Source of the DNA: Spirodela intermedia
Taxonomy: Eukaryota; Streptophyta; Magnoliopsida; Alismatales; Araceae
Assembly (NCBI GenBank): GCA_902729315.2
Contig: LR746267.1
Coordinates: 5,581,386 to 5,645,385 of the forward strand
Reading direction: 5' to 3'
DNA length: 64,000 nt
A program made the translations under genes and the position numbers. Position 1 is the first letter of the stretch; every line of letters begins with the position of its first letter. The notes below the pieces were generated by a model. That model ran no database searches and was not told the origin of the DNA. It worked only from the letters and a program-made list of their open reading frames with translations. This document shows, one piece after another, positions 14,001-27,515 of this stretch.

Positions 14001-17000
14001 ATAAAAGGGTATTTTGGACAGTAGTAGGCCGGAATTGCCTGTCGCAATTCTGCCATATAATGAGGGAGAAGAAAGACTGGGGCAATGACCTTAATCAAGC
14101 AACCTAGTATCTTCTCTTCGTCCAATGCTCTTGAAAAGAAGATGATTTGGTCTCATGATGGGGACTCTAAACTTTATCCCTGTTCTTCATGCGTTACTTT
14201 GATAGAAACCCGTTTTTTCCTACAGATTGGTCTTCGTAAATTGCAGTTCACGTTTTCTCTGTCGTAAACTTCAATACCTTCTACTAGGCATGCATCTGAG
14301 GCTCTTTCCACAGTGATCTAGGATTTTGGTCAACTAATGAAGAATGAGTGGTGACGTACCTGAGGTTGAGACATGAGGAGAACTGTTCTTGATTGTCTAG
14401 AGAAGATAGAGCGTATCAGATTCAGTTTAGCTTTTTTCAGGATGTAGTTCTTGTATACCCTCTGAAGAATCTGGAATACCTTTTTGTGATAAAGTAATAG
14501 CAGTGCCTTTTGTGATGTTATTGAATTGTTTGATCTCAAAACTTCATAGATTTTTTCTATTAACTTATTTGCTGCTCTTCATTTACTTCATGCTTCTATA
14601 TATGTACTTGTGGTTGAGGCATTTTTTTATGTCCTTGTGACAAAAGTTCGCTGCTACACAAATCTGTTTTATAGAATCTTTATCACAGAGCTGTTTATTT
14701 ATAGGAAAACGATAATTTGGCCGGCTATGGAAGAGATCAGGATATTTAAGCTATTGGGAAGATATGTTAACGAAACATCAATTGCAAGGGAATTTATTGA
14801 TATTATGCTCCCCTTTTTCGGGAAGAAAGGTCTAAATTCTGGTGAGAGATTCTCATAAGCCCTCGTGGTCTGTATTTTGATATTTGTGACAAGACACTCA
14901 GTCGTTTACTTTTACATGTTTCAGATGAATGCCTTGAAGGTTTGCATGTTATTGAAGGGATGTTGCCTATGCTTGATAGTGTGGCTTCGAGAAAAATTCT
15001 AAATGTAATCAGCATGGTTCTGATTTCTGCTAGACTGGATATCAAATTGCTAATTTGCAAGATTCTTGATGGGCTCAGTGTTGTGGATCCGTCGTTGGCA
15101 TTTCTGGTACATATTTTCCTTTACTTCGTTCTTTCTTTGAGTTTAAGTTCATTGAAAGATACTCTGTTTACATGTCAGGCGAAGCTTGTTCATGATCTCA
15201 ACGCAAGTTCTGCCACAGAACTGGATGAAATTGATTATGACACGAGAATCAGTGCTTATGATGCTGTAACAGTGCAGTTATTCTCTTCATTGGGTCATGA
15301 TCGTGCATCAATTGTCCTATCACAGTGCTTTAATGACATAGCATCTGATTTGATTCTCAGGCAAACCGCATCAAGGGCTCTTGTATCCTTTATAGATTTT
15401 GCTGCTTTATTTTTGGGCTGTGATGCAAAAGGCCATGATGATGCCAAGTCAGACGGTTTAATGTTAGGGAATGCGCTGAATAAGGAAACTGAGACTGTTG
15501 ATGCTAATGTTTGGACTCGGAAGCAGATTCTGAAAATTATTGCGAAATTTTTTCTGCAAAATATGGGTGAAACAATGAACAAGGAGATTTCTAGCCAAAA
15601 GGTGCTAAGTACAGAACTGGACATGTCTATTCATAAGGTTCGTAGAACTGAATGATCTTTTGGCTCGTGTACTCTGCTTGAATATCTGCTCTGTCAATGT
15701 TCCTCATGATGCTGCATTTTTCAGGAGTGGATTATTTTACTTCGGGAAATGGTTTGTAAACTTCCAGGAGTGCCAGCTCTCCTTTCACTAAGACCATTAT
15801 ATAGTGAAGATCCAGAAGTCGATTTTTTTCATAACATTTTTCACTTGCAGGTAACTTTCCTTGTATTTAGACTCCTCTTCGAGATATGTGAAGCTTAGTT
15901 ATGATTTATGACCCATAATTTCATTCTGATGACAGACATATAGGAGAGCAAAGGCCTTGTCATGCTTCAGAAATGCTGTCAGCATTGGAAATCTATCTGA
16001 GGTACTTAAGTTTTTATAAAATCTTCTAGTCCAACTTCTAGTCCAAGAAAAACGACGTCTTTAATTGCAATAAACGTCTGTAGGTATTTTAGATTTAAGC
16101 TTTGAATAGTTCTATGTTCGTCTCTATACGTATGAGTTTTTCACGGGGTAATTCTGGTTTTTAATCACAGGAAATGATGCAGAAGGTTTTTGTTCCTCTG
16201 TTTCTCACTATGATGTTTGAAGTGAAAGGTGGTAAAGGGGAACATCTAAAAAATGCATTTATAGAGTCACTGGCTTCTATGTCCGGGCAGATGCAGTGGA
16301 AGGCTTACATTTCATTTTTGATGAAAATTATGTGGTATATCCAGAAGACACATTCAAAATCAGACAAGCAGAAGATTCTTCTACGCCTTTTGATCTCTGT
16401 TTTAGACACATTCCATTTCTGCAGTAATGGTCGCAACCAGGGGGCAAAGGATGTTGTTGAAGAGAACATACTTGCATTAACGACTAAAAATTCTATCTCA
16501 ACTGTGGCAGATCCTGATGTGGTCCAGCATACCCTTCAACACAAGATTCTCCCTCAGATTCACAAGTTCTTAGATGTAGACTCTGATAGAATCAATGCCC
16601 ATATGAGCCTCGCTGCCCTCAAAATATTGAAGTTATTGCCAGAGGAGATTCTGGAGTCCCAGCTGCAGACCATCATTCGACGCATATCTAACTTCTTAAA
16701 GAGTCGTTTGGAAAGCATACGAGATGAAGCAAGGTCAGTCTTGGCTGCATGCCTGAAAGAGTTGGGTGTTGGTTATTTGAATTTTATAGTCAAAGTCTTG
16801 CAGGCAACCTTAAAAAGAGGTTATGAGTGTCACGTATTAGGATATACTCTCAATTTTATTTTGTCGAAGCTTTTTCTGAAATCTGATGTTGGAGCATTGG
16901 ACTCTTGTTTGGAGGAGATTCTTTTCATAGTGGAGAATGACATCCTTGGAAGAGTTTCTGAGGAGGAAGCTGCTAAATTTGCTTCAAGAATGAAAGAGAC

Positions 17001-20000
17001 GCGTAAGAAAAAATCTTTTGAGACGCTGAAATTGGTTTCACAGAATATTACGTTCAAAACTCATGCTCTGAAGTTGCTGTCTCCCATTAGAAAACACTTG
17101 CAGAATCATCTCACTATCAAAGCTAAAGCAAAACTCGAAAAGATGTTGAATTGTATCGCTTCAGGTATTGAAACTAATCCATCTGTTGATGAGAAGGAAT
17201 TACTTATATTTATATATGGACTTCTTGAAGATGGTGATGCTTTGGAGACAGTAAAATTGGCATCCACACGCCTGGATAACAACAATCAGCAGAGCCCTGA
17301 CGTTTCTAAAGATGAAATTCATCCTATTGGTAATGGATTTTGCAGTTCTCACCTTATTTTGTTGTTTGCCCTTCGATTGTTGCATAATCGCTTGAAGAAT
17401 ATGAAACTGGACAAGAAAAATGAAGAGTTGCTGTCTAGGTTGGATCCTTTCATTGCACTGCTGGGAAGTTGCCTGAGCTCCAAGTATGAAGATATTTTAT
17501 CGGCTGCTTTCAAATGCCTTATTCCATTAACAAGGCTACCTTTGCCATCTCTTGAGCTTCATGCCGACAAAATCAAGATCTTGCTGCTCGATATCACCCA
17601 AAGATCTAGCAAAGTAACCAGTCCACTCATGCAGTCCTGTTTAAAACTGCTCACTGTGCTCTTGCAGACCACTACAGTTTCGCTTTCAAACGATCAACTA
17701 CAGATGCTCGTCCAGTTTCCAATTTTTATTGATATCCAAGCCAAGCCTTCCCATGTTGCCTTGTCCCTTTTAAAGGCGATTGTTGCACGAAAGCTGGTTG
17801 TCCATGAGATTTATGATCTAGTGGTACAAATTTCGGAATTGATGGTAACAAGTCAAGACGATCCGATTCGGAAGAAGTGCAGTCAAATACTGTTGCAGTT
17901 TTTGGTAGATTATCATATTTCCAGTAAACGTCTACAACAGCATCTAGATTTCTTATTAGCAAATTTGAGGTGAATGTCTCCCTTGTCTGAGGAGTGTTTC
18001 TTTTTTTTTCTATTAGTTTTTTTCTAAAAAAAAAAAAATGGTATCTTTTCAGTTACGAGCATTCATCTGGAAGAGAAGCTGTGCTCGAAATGCTTCATGC
18101 GATTCTGGTTAAATTGCCTCCAGCTGTTGTGGAAAACCAAGCTCAGTCATGGTTCCTTCATTTAGTGGTTGCTTTAGCTAATGACACTGATAAAAATGTC
18201 CAGTCTATGGTTGGCACCGTTATAAAACTTCTGCTTGGTCGTATTAGCCAGAAAACACTTCATCCCATTTTAGAGTACAGCCTATCTTGGTACAGAGGAG
18301 AGAAACAGCATCTGTGGAGTGCTGCAGCGCAGGTACTTCACATTCTTCTTTAAACACTTTTCTGGATGCTCACTAGCATCCTCCCTTGCTGTGCAAGTAG
18401 TTTTTCGTAGGCTTAACTCGAAATCTACTGAAACAGGATAATATCCGCTACGAAGTAAAACTGGCTGATAATTAACTTGGATGCGCCATTCTCGTGGCTC
18501 ATTTACTGATGCTAAAAATGTAGGGGTATATTGCATTCTCATGGTACAGAAATAATGTCGGGAAGTCTTAAGATGCCTAGGATAAGTATCACTCTTGGCT
18601 ATACCTCACTTGTGTTGGCTGTGCATCTGGTTTATTTTCTTTAACTGGTTCATACATGAATCTAGGTCTCCAATATATATATATATTTTTTTTGTTTACT
18701 CCCTATCTAGTTTCCTTTTCTATGGAGCTTTCAAAAGCTTTTGGATTCAACATTCTTTGTAAATTTTTTAAAAAAGGAATTCAGAAAATATTTAACAGAA
18801 ATGCAAGATGTACAGATACATATAGAGCATCTCCGAGAAACTGTGGCAGGATGGTGAGGATCATCCTACACCAATTTTAGAAAAATTGCAGAAATGTTTG
18901 CCTGTTCTCATTGGAAAAGTTTGTAAATCCCTATGTGGCTCAACTATTCAAAAATCTGATTTCTTTGTCCATTTCAAATGCCTTAGCCGGTTGCATTCGT
19001 GCTAAGCTACAACATCTTTCATGTCCAAGATGCTACCATTTTCTGCATGTTTCTGGGTTGTATTACATCCTGTTATTGATCTACACTGCTTATGATAATC
19101 TTATGATGGTTCCTTTTATGTTTACAGGTCCTCGGTCTATTGGTTGACATTTTGAAGAAGGGCTTCTTGAAATATAACATCAGCGTACTGCCCGTCGCCA
19201 AATGCATCATGGACTCAGCGATTGATATCATCACCAAAGACAAGGATGCCGACTGGAGCACCGACGTGGTTCCGCTGTGGAAGGAGGCTTACACCACACT
19301 TCTCATGCTGGAAAAGATGCTCTGCCAGTGCCCGGAGCTCTACTTCGACGCAAGTTTTGAGGTGCCAACTGTTTCTCTCTCATCTCTCATTTGCTTACAG
19401 ATCACTTGTGTGTGGATGTGGCATGTACTTCACTGTAGCTTCACTGTAGTACTTATCTACCGAGCTAGAAATATGTCTGCAGCCAGCCCATTATTTCGCA
19501 AGTAACCTATTTAGGATGCCATTGTTGATGCTCATCTGATTTCTCTCGTTTTCTGATGATTTATCTGTTCATGTTTCTCGTGTGCCAGGAGATTTGGGAA
19601 GCCATTTGTAAGTTCTTGCTGCACCCACACGTGTGGGTGAGGAACACCTCAAACCGTCTCTTGGCCTTGTACTTCTCACAAGCCTCTGACAGGAGATCGA
19701 TTCGTCACGAGAGATCGGAGACAGGGGGAGCGCTTTTACTGAACCCTGCTAGGCTGTTCCTGCTGGCGGTCTCATTCTGCGCTCAGCTGAAGGCCCAGTT
19801 CTTGGACGACACCGCCAGCAACCTCGTCATCCAGAATCTTCTCTTTTCCATATGCGGCGTTCACTCCCATGCGAAAGAGCTGGGCTCGACCCCCATTCAT
19901 GCCTTTTGGGCCGCACTTGGTCCCCATGAGCAGAGGTTCTACCTCGATGCCTTCGAGCTTCTCGGCTCCAGAAAGGGTAGAAATGCGTTCCTGTTCCACA

Positions 20001-20728
20001 CTGCCAGCGACATGCCTCAAGCTCCAGAGGGGAGGAACTCCAAGCCTCAGTCGCTCCTCGTTCTTCCCTTGCTCGGCAAACTGGGGAAGATCGCCCTGAC
20101 GGGGGATGACGTCCAGGTGAGAGCCCAGTGTTTCTTGGTGCGCAATATTATCCGTCTACTAGCCCCGAGGACGATAGTCTGACGATTCTACTGAATTTCT
20201 TGCAGACGAAGATGGTCTTCGACTGCTTCAGAAGGCTCTCCTCACAGCTCGGTCATGAAGGTTGCACTGACTATGCCGTTCAGCTGTTATCGCCGCTGTA
20301 CAGGGTGTGTGAAGGATTCTCCGGGAAAGTGATCTCAGGTGTGCTTCATATTCTTCATACTCTTCTTTCATCTTTCTATCAATCTTCTCTGCAGTGCTTC
20401 TAAATATGGATAGTTTTAGTTGACTTGGTAAGCATGTGTGATCACTTCTCGGGTGCTCCGTTATTCTCCAGATGAAATCAAGGAGCTGGCCACTGAGGTT
20501 CTCGAGAAGATGCGTGGGGTTCTGGGAGCAGACCATTTTGTGAGGGCCTACAACGAGATACGGAAAACCATGAAGGAGAAGAGGGACAAGAGGAGACAAG
20601 CCGAGAAGCTCTTGGCCGTCATAAATCCTATGCGGCATGCGCAGAGGAAGCTGAGGATTGCTGCCAAACACCGAGCCAACAAGAAGAAGAAGATCTCTGC
20701 CATGAAGATGCGGAACTGGAAAAGATGA
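569..20728 (+). CDS. UTP20: U3 snoRNA-associated protein 20 (UTP20), 31 exons
   Basis: Giant HEAT-repeat scaffold of the nucleolar small-subunit processome, needed for early 18S pre-rRNA cleavage. Exons: 569-628, 762-884, 971-1128, 3235-3279, 4055-4133, 4222-4295, 4398-4504, 6265-6432, 7667-7864, 7988-8198, 8315-8389, 8471-8823, 8901-9093, 9576-9819, 9905-10238, 11197-11377, 11485-11625, 11727-11988, 12080-12499, 13097-13578, 14705-14841, 14925-15106, 15179-15637, 15725-15850, 15936-16001, 16171-17969, 18053-18332, 19128-19361, 19589-20116, 20206-20338, 20472-20728. They sum to 8109 nt (2702 aa), and every junction keeps phase. Recognised by the conserved N-terminus (VFRSLDPVKAEPSEGSSFFR), the ELNTAEDF block, the DRIM-type central region, the 600-residue exon 26 (aa about 1627-2225) and a Lys/Arg-rich nucleolar-type tail. 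Intron 2 uses a GC donor. Exon boundaries were placed by eye from splice consensus and family similarity. Confidence 0.95.
2025..2073. repeat. poly-C plus (CT)n microsatellite in UTP20 intron 3
   Basis: A run of 17 C at 2031-2047 is followed by an uninterrupted CT repeat. It lies in the 2.1-kb intron 3 (1129-3234), which otherwise shows no recognisable feature. Confidence 0.9.
4558..4733. repeat. 63-bp tandem repeat, 2.8 copies, in UTP20 intron 7
   Basis: Copies begin at 4558, 4621 and 4684, each opening with (G/C)TGTGAC and containing CTGTTTCTAGGAAT. The period is 63 bp, a multiple of three, so it produces a spurious open frame on both strands. It is intronic and not expected to be coding. 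Confidence 0.9.
4822..5060. repeat. Long inverted repeat (hairpin) in UTP20 intron 7
   Basis: The left arm 4822-4907 and right arm 4974-5060 are reverse complements over about 86 bp with roughly ten differences, separated by a loop of about 66 nt. The best-paired part includes ACCCTCATTTGGTT and CAGACTCACCAAACA. Arms this long and this similar are typical of a young MIRNA precursor or a foldback/MITE remnant. Neither can be chosen from sequence alone, and no clear target-site duplication is adjacent. Confidence 0.85.
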
Positions 20729-21534
20729 CCACCTCTGTGCATCTGATGATGCACAGCACTTATCGCAGAAGATGCAAATATGGAAGCCACCTACTTTCTG
20801 GGACAATACTGCCCAAAGCAGGTTGAGTGTACAGAATTCCACGGATCGTTTTCATTTATCCCTCCAAGAGCTTGTACAGTGCGCCTTCCCCCCTGAAAAA
20901 AAACAGAAGTTTTTGTTCCCTGCTCCTAGAATCTGATGATTTCGTACAAACCATTGCAAATGTTTTACCCACAGTTCTTCATGTATACCATAAAAAAATT
21001 GGGGTTATCTTTAAGAATGGAGCTAGAAGTGATTATCTATTGTTGTTTCTGAAAAGTTGTACAGAATGTTGAACTTTGTGATGAACTTCTTCCAACAGAC
21101 TCGATCGAACTAGGCCTAAGTTCTTTTTTTCATTCCAAGGTTTGTAGTCTGCTCTGAATGGAGAGGGTATGAATCTCAACGCCAACCTTTCAGATTGTTG
21201 ATAAAGAAGAGCAGCATTTGAAACTATGTAGGGTTCTACTTAGTGAGAAAAAAATATTCATCTTTAATCTTGTAAGCTTTGTTGGATTGTTTGTTGCACG
21301 GGTTGTCTCTGAAATGTCTTTTTATTGAACATCACACACGAATATTTTGAGATTTTAAGTTAACATGTTCCCTTTGAGTACATTCCACTCATATTTGTGC
21401 TTGTTTTCATCCATTATGATTTATGTGCAATAGGAATGATACTTATGACAATTTGACATTACGATATTAGCTTGCTCCACATTTTTTCCATCATCAACAT
21501 AGAGTGAAGAGAACACAACAGGTAGCATGGTAGA
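20729..21534. other. UTP20 3' UTR and intergenic spacer
   Basis: AT-rich sequence after the UTP20 stop. The proximal part is presumably 3' UTR. No further gene or repeat is recognised before the copia element. Confidence 0.6.
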
Positions 21535-21725
21535 TTTAGATGTGAAAAAGTTTGTAAATTTTATCAATCAATGGAATTATTTGAGTCAAAGAAGACCTTA
21601 AATATAAGGCCAATGACAATGTGGGAAAGGGAATGAAGAAGAAACAATTAAAAGAAAGACAGGAATTGTATAGAATGAGCAGATGGCCCATTAACATATA
21701 TAGCCCAACATGTACATAGTCTAAA
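21535..21725 (-). repeat. 3' LTR of copia element
   Basis: Shares TATTTGAGTCAA, the segment AAATATAAGGC and an end near CCAACATG with the copy at 26.07-26.25 kb. It follows the RNase H coding remnant in the minus-strand reading direction. The outer edge is uncertain by about 10-20 bp. Confidence 0.65.
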
Positions 21726-21889
21726 ATTTTTCCTCAAGTTGGTGAATGGATAGTCTACAATCTCAGCCTAGAACATAATCTGAAAATGAGATGAAGTCTT
21801 TTGATAAAAATATTAGCACATTAAGTAAAAGAGGTAATAAATGGTGTGAACATGAGTTTGGACTCCAACTTCTCTTTAATAAAGTGATG

Positions 21890-22200
21890 ATTGACCTCAA
21901 TATGTTTAGTACAATTATGCTGAACTAAAAATCATGAGTAGTGTTAATAGTAGATTTATTGCCACAATAAATTCAATATGGAGCTCAAAGAAAATATTAT
22001 TAATTTAGAATTTTTCACACACTCCTTATGCCATGGCTTGAAATTCAACTTTAGTGCTAGAGTATGCCATAACATCTTATTTCTTGTTGTGCCAATAAAT
22101 TAACTTATCTCTAATAAAAGAATAGTAACTTGTAATATATCACATTTCATCAAGAGATCCAACATAATCAGCATCAATATAAATGTTCAATAGTAAATTA
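21890..22200 (-). pseudogene. Copia reverse transcriptase/RNase H remnant
   Basis: Minus-strand translation gives the copia RNase H signature in order: DADYVGSLDE, then SFIRDKLIYWHNKK, then AYSSTKVEFQAMA. Three in-frame stops occur within about 60 codons, two at positions where CGA or CAA/CAG would be expected. The family places this domain at the C-terminus of Pol, which fits its position next to the 3' LTR. Confidence 0.75.
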
Positions 22201-25200
22201 CCATGATGATAAAATATAAGACACATTCTGACATGGCTTTTAATGAATGACTCTTGATGTTGCTTGAAAATGAGGCATATGTGCACCATGTAAAAATTAA
22301 CTCAACATCCCAAATGTTGATGAGATGTCAAGATGTGTATGAGTAAGATAGAAAAGTTTCTTAATAAGAATCTGATATCTCCCTTGATTAATTGGTTCAA
22401 CATTATCTATAGTTGTAAACATATAATTTAGCTCAATTAGATTCCAACAAGTTGACACTCCTGCATTCTTATTTCAACTAGGAGATCCCAAGTGTATTTT
22501 TGTTGACTAATGAGTATATTAGTGGAGTGAGGACCTTCAATGCTAAAGAAATTCCTTAAGTTCCTAAGTTATTTAAGTTCCCCTTCACTAGAATCATTCC
22601 CACTAATAATAATATCATCCACATAGACCAAAATAATAGTCACTCCCCTTGAACAAGAGTTTTTGAAGAAAAAATTGTGATCACTATTACTCTATAAATA
22701 TTCAAATCCACACATAGTCTCACTAAAGTGACGAAATCAGGCTTAAGGAGATCATTTAAAATCATAAATAATTTTGTGTAGTGAGACATATGTTTAGAAA
22801 TATGTGGCAAATTATAACAAAGAGGCAGTGCCATATAAATCTCTTCAATAAAATTGTCATGAAGAAATATATTTTAACATTATACTATAAAATTAGTTAA
22901 CCATAATGAGTAGTTAATGCAATCAGAAGACATACAATGTTCATATTAGTAACAAGTGCAAATATTTCGATGTAGTCCAATTGACATTGTTAGGTGAATC
23001 CTTTGGTGATTAGTCAAGTTTTACAGTGATCAACTTAATCATCAACACAATATTTAACTATATAAACCCACCAACACCTAATGTCGCTTATTAATTGTAA
23101 GTGAGACAATATCCAAAGTATTATTCTTGATAAGTGTTGTCAATTCTTCATCTAATACCTTCTTCCATTCTTAAATAGTCAATGCTCCCTTAATGGTCTC
23201 AAGGATGAAAATAGAGTCAAGAGTAGTAAGAAAGGTATGAAAAGTGGGGAAAAATAATGAAAATATAGGTAGTTATATAAGGGATATGGTCGTGATGATG
23301 AGCAATATGTATATCCCAGTCAATAGAAGTAGGAATGAACATGAGGTCAGCCAAAGGCATTAAAGACTAATCAAGAAGTGATACTAGGGTTAACTTTGGA
23401 TTCTCATGCCAAGAGTAGATCTTTCCAAATCTTTACATTGATAAGAGAGAAAGAAGAGAGAGAACTAGTTTCTAGGATGTGGAGATGAGGAGAAGAAAAT
23501 CACATATGTTAGATGAGGATAATGTGACGTCTTTCATGGAAGGTAGAAGAGAAAAATAAGTAGACTACTCATCTAATGTGACATCCATAGTAACAAGAAA
23601 TTATTTAGTGTGAGGGTGAAAACACTTATAGTCTTTCTACATAGTTGAATAGTCAATAAAGACACATTTTATGAATTTTGTAGTCAATTTTGTCAAGAGA
23701 AGGATGATGAATGTATACAAAACTGATACACCCAAAGACAAGAAATAAAATGAGTGCATAACTATATTGAAGGAAAGAAAGAACAAAAAGTGCCAAGTGA
23801 AGATAAACTTGTCAAGGCATGTGAAGGAACATAGTCATTTCATGAATATATCTTAACCCATTTTGTTGTAGAGTGTATATATAAGATGTTTCATGAATAA
23901 TATCTTATTTTTGAAACTATGTAAGAGAAAGGCATTAGAATAGTCATGTATTATCTGAGTTTAATCATTTAATTGTGGTATTGAACTAATTGTATATCAT
24001 CGAACATAAAAGATGGAACAATCTATTGAAGATTTGACTCATGCTTTAGTAATATATTCAAGTGACATGAGTGTACTTATCAATAGAGATAATGAACCAT
24101 TGTGCACTAGATATATTGAAAGTAAGAGATGGTCCCCAAACAACATTATGTATACTATCATATGGGATATAACAATGTTAATTAATTGAAGAAAAAGTGG
24201 ATTGTCAATGTTTGACAAATTGACAAGTGTTACATATAAAGGAAAATGAGTTTTTTCCTCAAAACAAATGAGGGAACATAATTTGTCATGTAAAGAAGGA
24301 AGAATGAGTAAGACAGATGGATAAGTGTCATACATTCATTGAAGTCAATAGAAGACACGAAAACTAAGTGACTTCTAATTGATAGGATATGTCATCTTGG
24401 TGTAAAGAGATTATATGGCCCCCCTTGCTCTTTAGCAAATCTAATCTTCTATCTCAATACCTTGGTGGACAATAGATATAAATCTCACAATATGAGGAGA
24501 CTCAACAAATTTTCACAATTAGTTAATCTTAATGAAAAGTTTCTTTATGTTTACATAAGGTAGTGAAATAGTTGGTGATGAAGCATGAGGTGTCTCAATC
24601 ATGGGTTGAACAACGTTAGATGCACTATTAAAGGTGTGATGAGAGTCTTCAGCTGTGGCCATTAGAGATCAAAAGGGTGATTTTGAGATGGATGACAAGT
24701 GGTAGATTTGTCATGTAATTTCCAACAAGTCTCATTCTAATGTTCTCATCACTTTTAATAGTTACAAAAGAAGACTTATTGAGATTTTGACTTATGTTAT
24801 TTCACAAATAAATAATTTAATATTTGTGACTTATGACTTGTCGAATCACTATAAAGAAGTAGAAAGTATTGCAACTTTACTTTTAATCTTTGTGACAAAT
24901 ATAACAGCTTTAGTAGTATTATTAGATAGAGTTGAAGATGATTTTCTTCACAACATATAATAATATTGTTTGATTTAATGATGACATCTTTTTATGATTT
25001 AGACAATGACTATGAAAAAATTAACATTATGTAACTAGTCATTTCAAAAATTTATAAATACAATCATTCAAAATATAGTCACAATTAATTGATGTAGGAT
25101 TAAGTAGTTCATAATAATATTCTAAATTATATCAATTCCCTTATAGTGATGTTATAGATTTATTAAGGCTGCAAATTGGAGCATCATCATGTTTCTTAGT

Positions 25201-26054
25201 GTGACTCTCATGAGCAGCTTCCTATATCTCTTTTGCAAAGTCCAAATAAATAAATTATTCACCAACATTAGCAGCCATATTGTCCACAAGCCATTGATGA
25301 TCACTCTCCTCTTTCAAGCACTAATTATAATGAGAAGGTGTTAGGGGTTTATCAATGAGATGGAGTATTTGTTTTCCTTTCAATCTAATTTGAATATATC
25401 TCCATCATAAAAAGAGGTTTCTATTAGTAAATAGAAACTTAAGTGGTACTTTGGGGAGATGATAATACCAACGATTAAGAGTTTGGTGAGAAGATTAAAT
25501 TCATCCAAATAAATCTTCAACATCAGATTTGAATGTCATAGTAGTTGACATATTTTTTGAAAAAATATTTCTCACTCAAATGATCCCATGAAATGAAGTT
25601 TTTGGACCTATGAGAGGAATTTTGTGAATAAAGAGATGAAGGAATAAAAGATGGTGTCTAGAAAGAGATTTCAAGCATATGAATGAAATCATGATTGCAA
25701 GAAAGAAGAAAAGAGTCACAATCATGATCAGAGGAGAAACGAAAAATCAAAAGATCATGATAGGAGGAGCAATGAAAATTAGAAGATCACGATTAAGAAG
25801 TGTGAAGATATCAACTAGAAAGTTTTGGTATTGATTGCAATCAAAATGAATTTTGGTGAAGAAATTTCATGGAAAAATCTCTTGATTGTATTGTGAAGAA
25901 AGAAGTGTTAATCATGGTTGGAAAGAAAGAAGATATGATCTTAATGTAAGACCCTAAGAAGAAGAAATTAAGAATTGTGATGTAGAATGATAAAATTGTA
26001 GAAGAAAGAAAATATTAGAATAGAGAATCAATCTCAAAATTATTATGACTTGAG

Positions 26055-26067
26055 AGCTCTACTACCA
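26055..26067 (-). other. Probable tRNA-Met primer binding site
   Basis: Read on the minus strand this is TGGTAGTAGAGCT, matching the usual plant copia PBS TGGTATCAGAGCC at 10 of 13 positions, directly downstream of the right-hand LTR. Confidence 0.55.
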
Positions 26068-26255
26068 TGTTGAATGAGGAATTAGAGAAGTAGAACTTTG
26101 AATGAAACTATTTGAGTCAAGGAAGGCTTTAAATATAAGGCTAATTACAATGTGAGAAAGAAAATAAAAAAGAAACAGTTACAAGAAAGAAAGAATAGTA
26201 TAGGATAGACTGATGGTAATTAACACATATAGACCAACATGCATATAGTCTAATA
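26068..26255 (-). repeat. 5' LTR of copia element
   Basis: On the plus strand it starts TGTTGAATGAGG just after the PBS, so the LTR ends CAACA on the coding strand. It aligns with the left copy through TATTTGAGTCAA and CATATAGTCTA. Upper edge approximate. Confidence 0.65.
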
Positions 26256-27370
26256 CTTGTTATATGTAGTATTTTCATTCCACCCCTAGTAGCAAATGAG
26301 TTATGAGAAAATTAATTGAATATTAATTTGATTGACCTCATAGGGCCATGAATCTAATACAAGTGTTTGATGAAAACCTGAGTTCCTTATAAATATGAAC
26401 TCATGTGTTTAATGAACACATGAATCTAGTAGATACTATCTAAAGTCTTATTGCTCAATGAAACTTAAGATAGAAGTTAGTGGTGAGAGTAGGATAAGTA
26501 TGCCAAAAGACTATAATTCTTTATTCTAGAAATTAATTGGATACCAAAAGTTGGTAAGAGTGTAAAAAGCTAAATAATTTTGATTTCAATTCATCCTAAA
26601 TGGCTCTTTTAAAATCAATGATAAATACACTTATTAGTTTGGAAATTTTACCTTTTTCACTATGACTTTACATGAGATATCTTATCTTCCTTGCAATGTG
26701 AGTCAAGTCATGTAAACCATTACCATTCACAATTGATAGCTGTTCACATAATTATATATTGCATTTTGGACACAAATGCTCTTGAATTACTTTTTTCAGC
26801 TTTATAGACCTTGATAAGGATGAAAACTTAATACAATGCTTCTATAATAACTTCTTACATGTATATTTGAGATTCATTGAATGTATGGTAATGTAGCAAA
26901 TCATGCAAGATTTCTAAGTTCTCAACTAAAGCTAAGTCTCACGTCGTTTCGTATCTATTATCAGCTAATTGGCTTTTGACAATTACTAGATGAACTTGGA
27001 TCTTTAGAGAATCATACCTCTTTTTGCATGATGAGAGAAACCATGTGCTCTGTTGACAAAACAAAAACATAAAGGTTGTAAGTTAATTATCTAAGTTCAA
27101 ATATACCTCTTATTATGATGGCCAAAAAAACATATCAGGCGATCATGTGATTATCTTACTGATATACCTCTCATGCTGCATGTTCAAAAAATCTTCACCG
27201 AAGTCTTCCAATTTGTGGAGGATTTCATCCTCATCCTCTCCAGTTGACATCTTTGTTCCCAAATGTAGATTTCTGTGATAATTAAGGACCAAAACCCAAT
27301 ATATTACACGCTCTGGAGGTTACACCTGCAAGTTAAAACTCCCCAAGGATCCTTTTTTTGATGTGTGCGC
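26256..27370. other. AT-rich intergenic spacer
   Basis: No gene recognised. Probably old transposon-derived sequence. Composition changes to GC-richer promoter sequence near 27.35 kb. Confidence 0.5.
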
Positions 27371-27380
27371 CGAACTAAGG

Positions 27381-27515
27381 ACGTGTCGCTTTAGCACAAT
27401 CGGGCTACGCGTGGCTGCACTTAAGGCCCATTTGTCTATAGTGTCTGCATGAGGATTCCACCAACTCCCTCTCTCTCTCTCTCTTTTTCTCTCCCTCTCT
27501 CTCCGTGTTATAAAT
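27381..27515 (+). promoter_or_regulatory. Vicilin promoter: ABRE-like, RY core, TATA box
   Basis: ACGTGTC at 27381-27387 is an ABRE-type core. TGCATG at 27446-27451 is the RY element core in reverse. TTATAAAT at 27508-27515 is a good TATA box. The ATG follows about 165 bp later after a CT-rich leader (about 27540-27665). ABRE plus RY is the established seed-maturation (ABI3/FUS3-type) combination, so embryo expression is inferred. Confidence 0.6.

Larger units (their letters stand above)
21535..26255 (-). mobile_element. Decayed Ty1/copia retrotransposon, about 4.7 kb
   Basis: Two direct repeats of about 170-190 bp (about 21535-21725 and 26068-26255) bracket an interior read on the minus strand. 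A sequence close to the initiator-Met tRNA primer binding site abuts the right LTR at 26055-26067. RNase H with copia motifs lies at 21890-22200 next to the left LTR, so the order is 5' LTR-PBS-(gag-pol)-RNase H-3' LTR reading leftward. The interior is very AT-rich and full of stops, with no open gag or pol left, so the element is non-autonomous. LTR edges are approximate because both copies have diverged. Confidence 0.75.

Noticed and set aside
19772-20842. Minus-strand ORFs over the 3' end of UTP20
   Set aside because: Shadows of GC-rich UTP20 exons 29-31.
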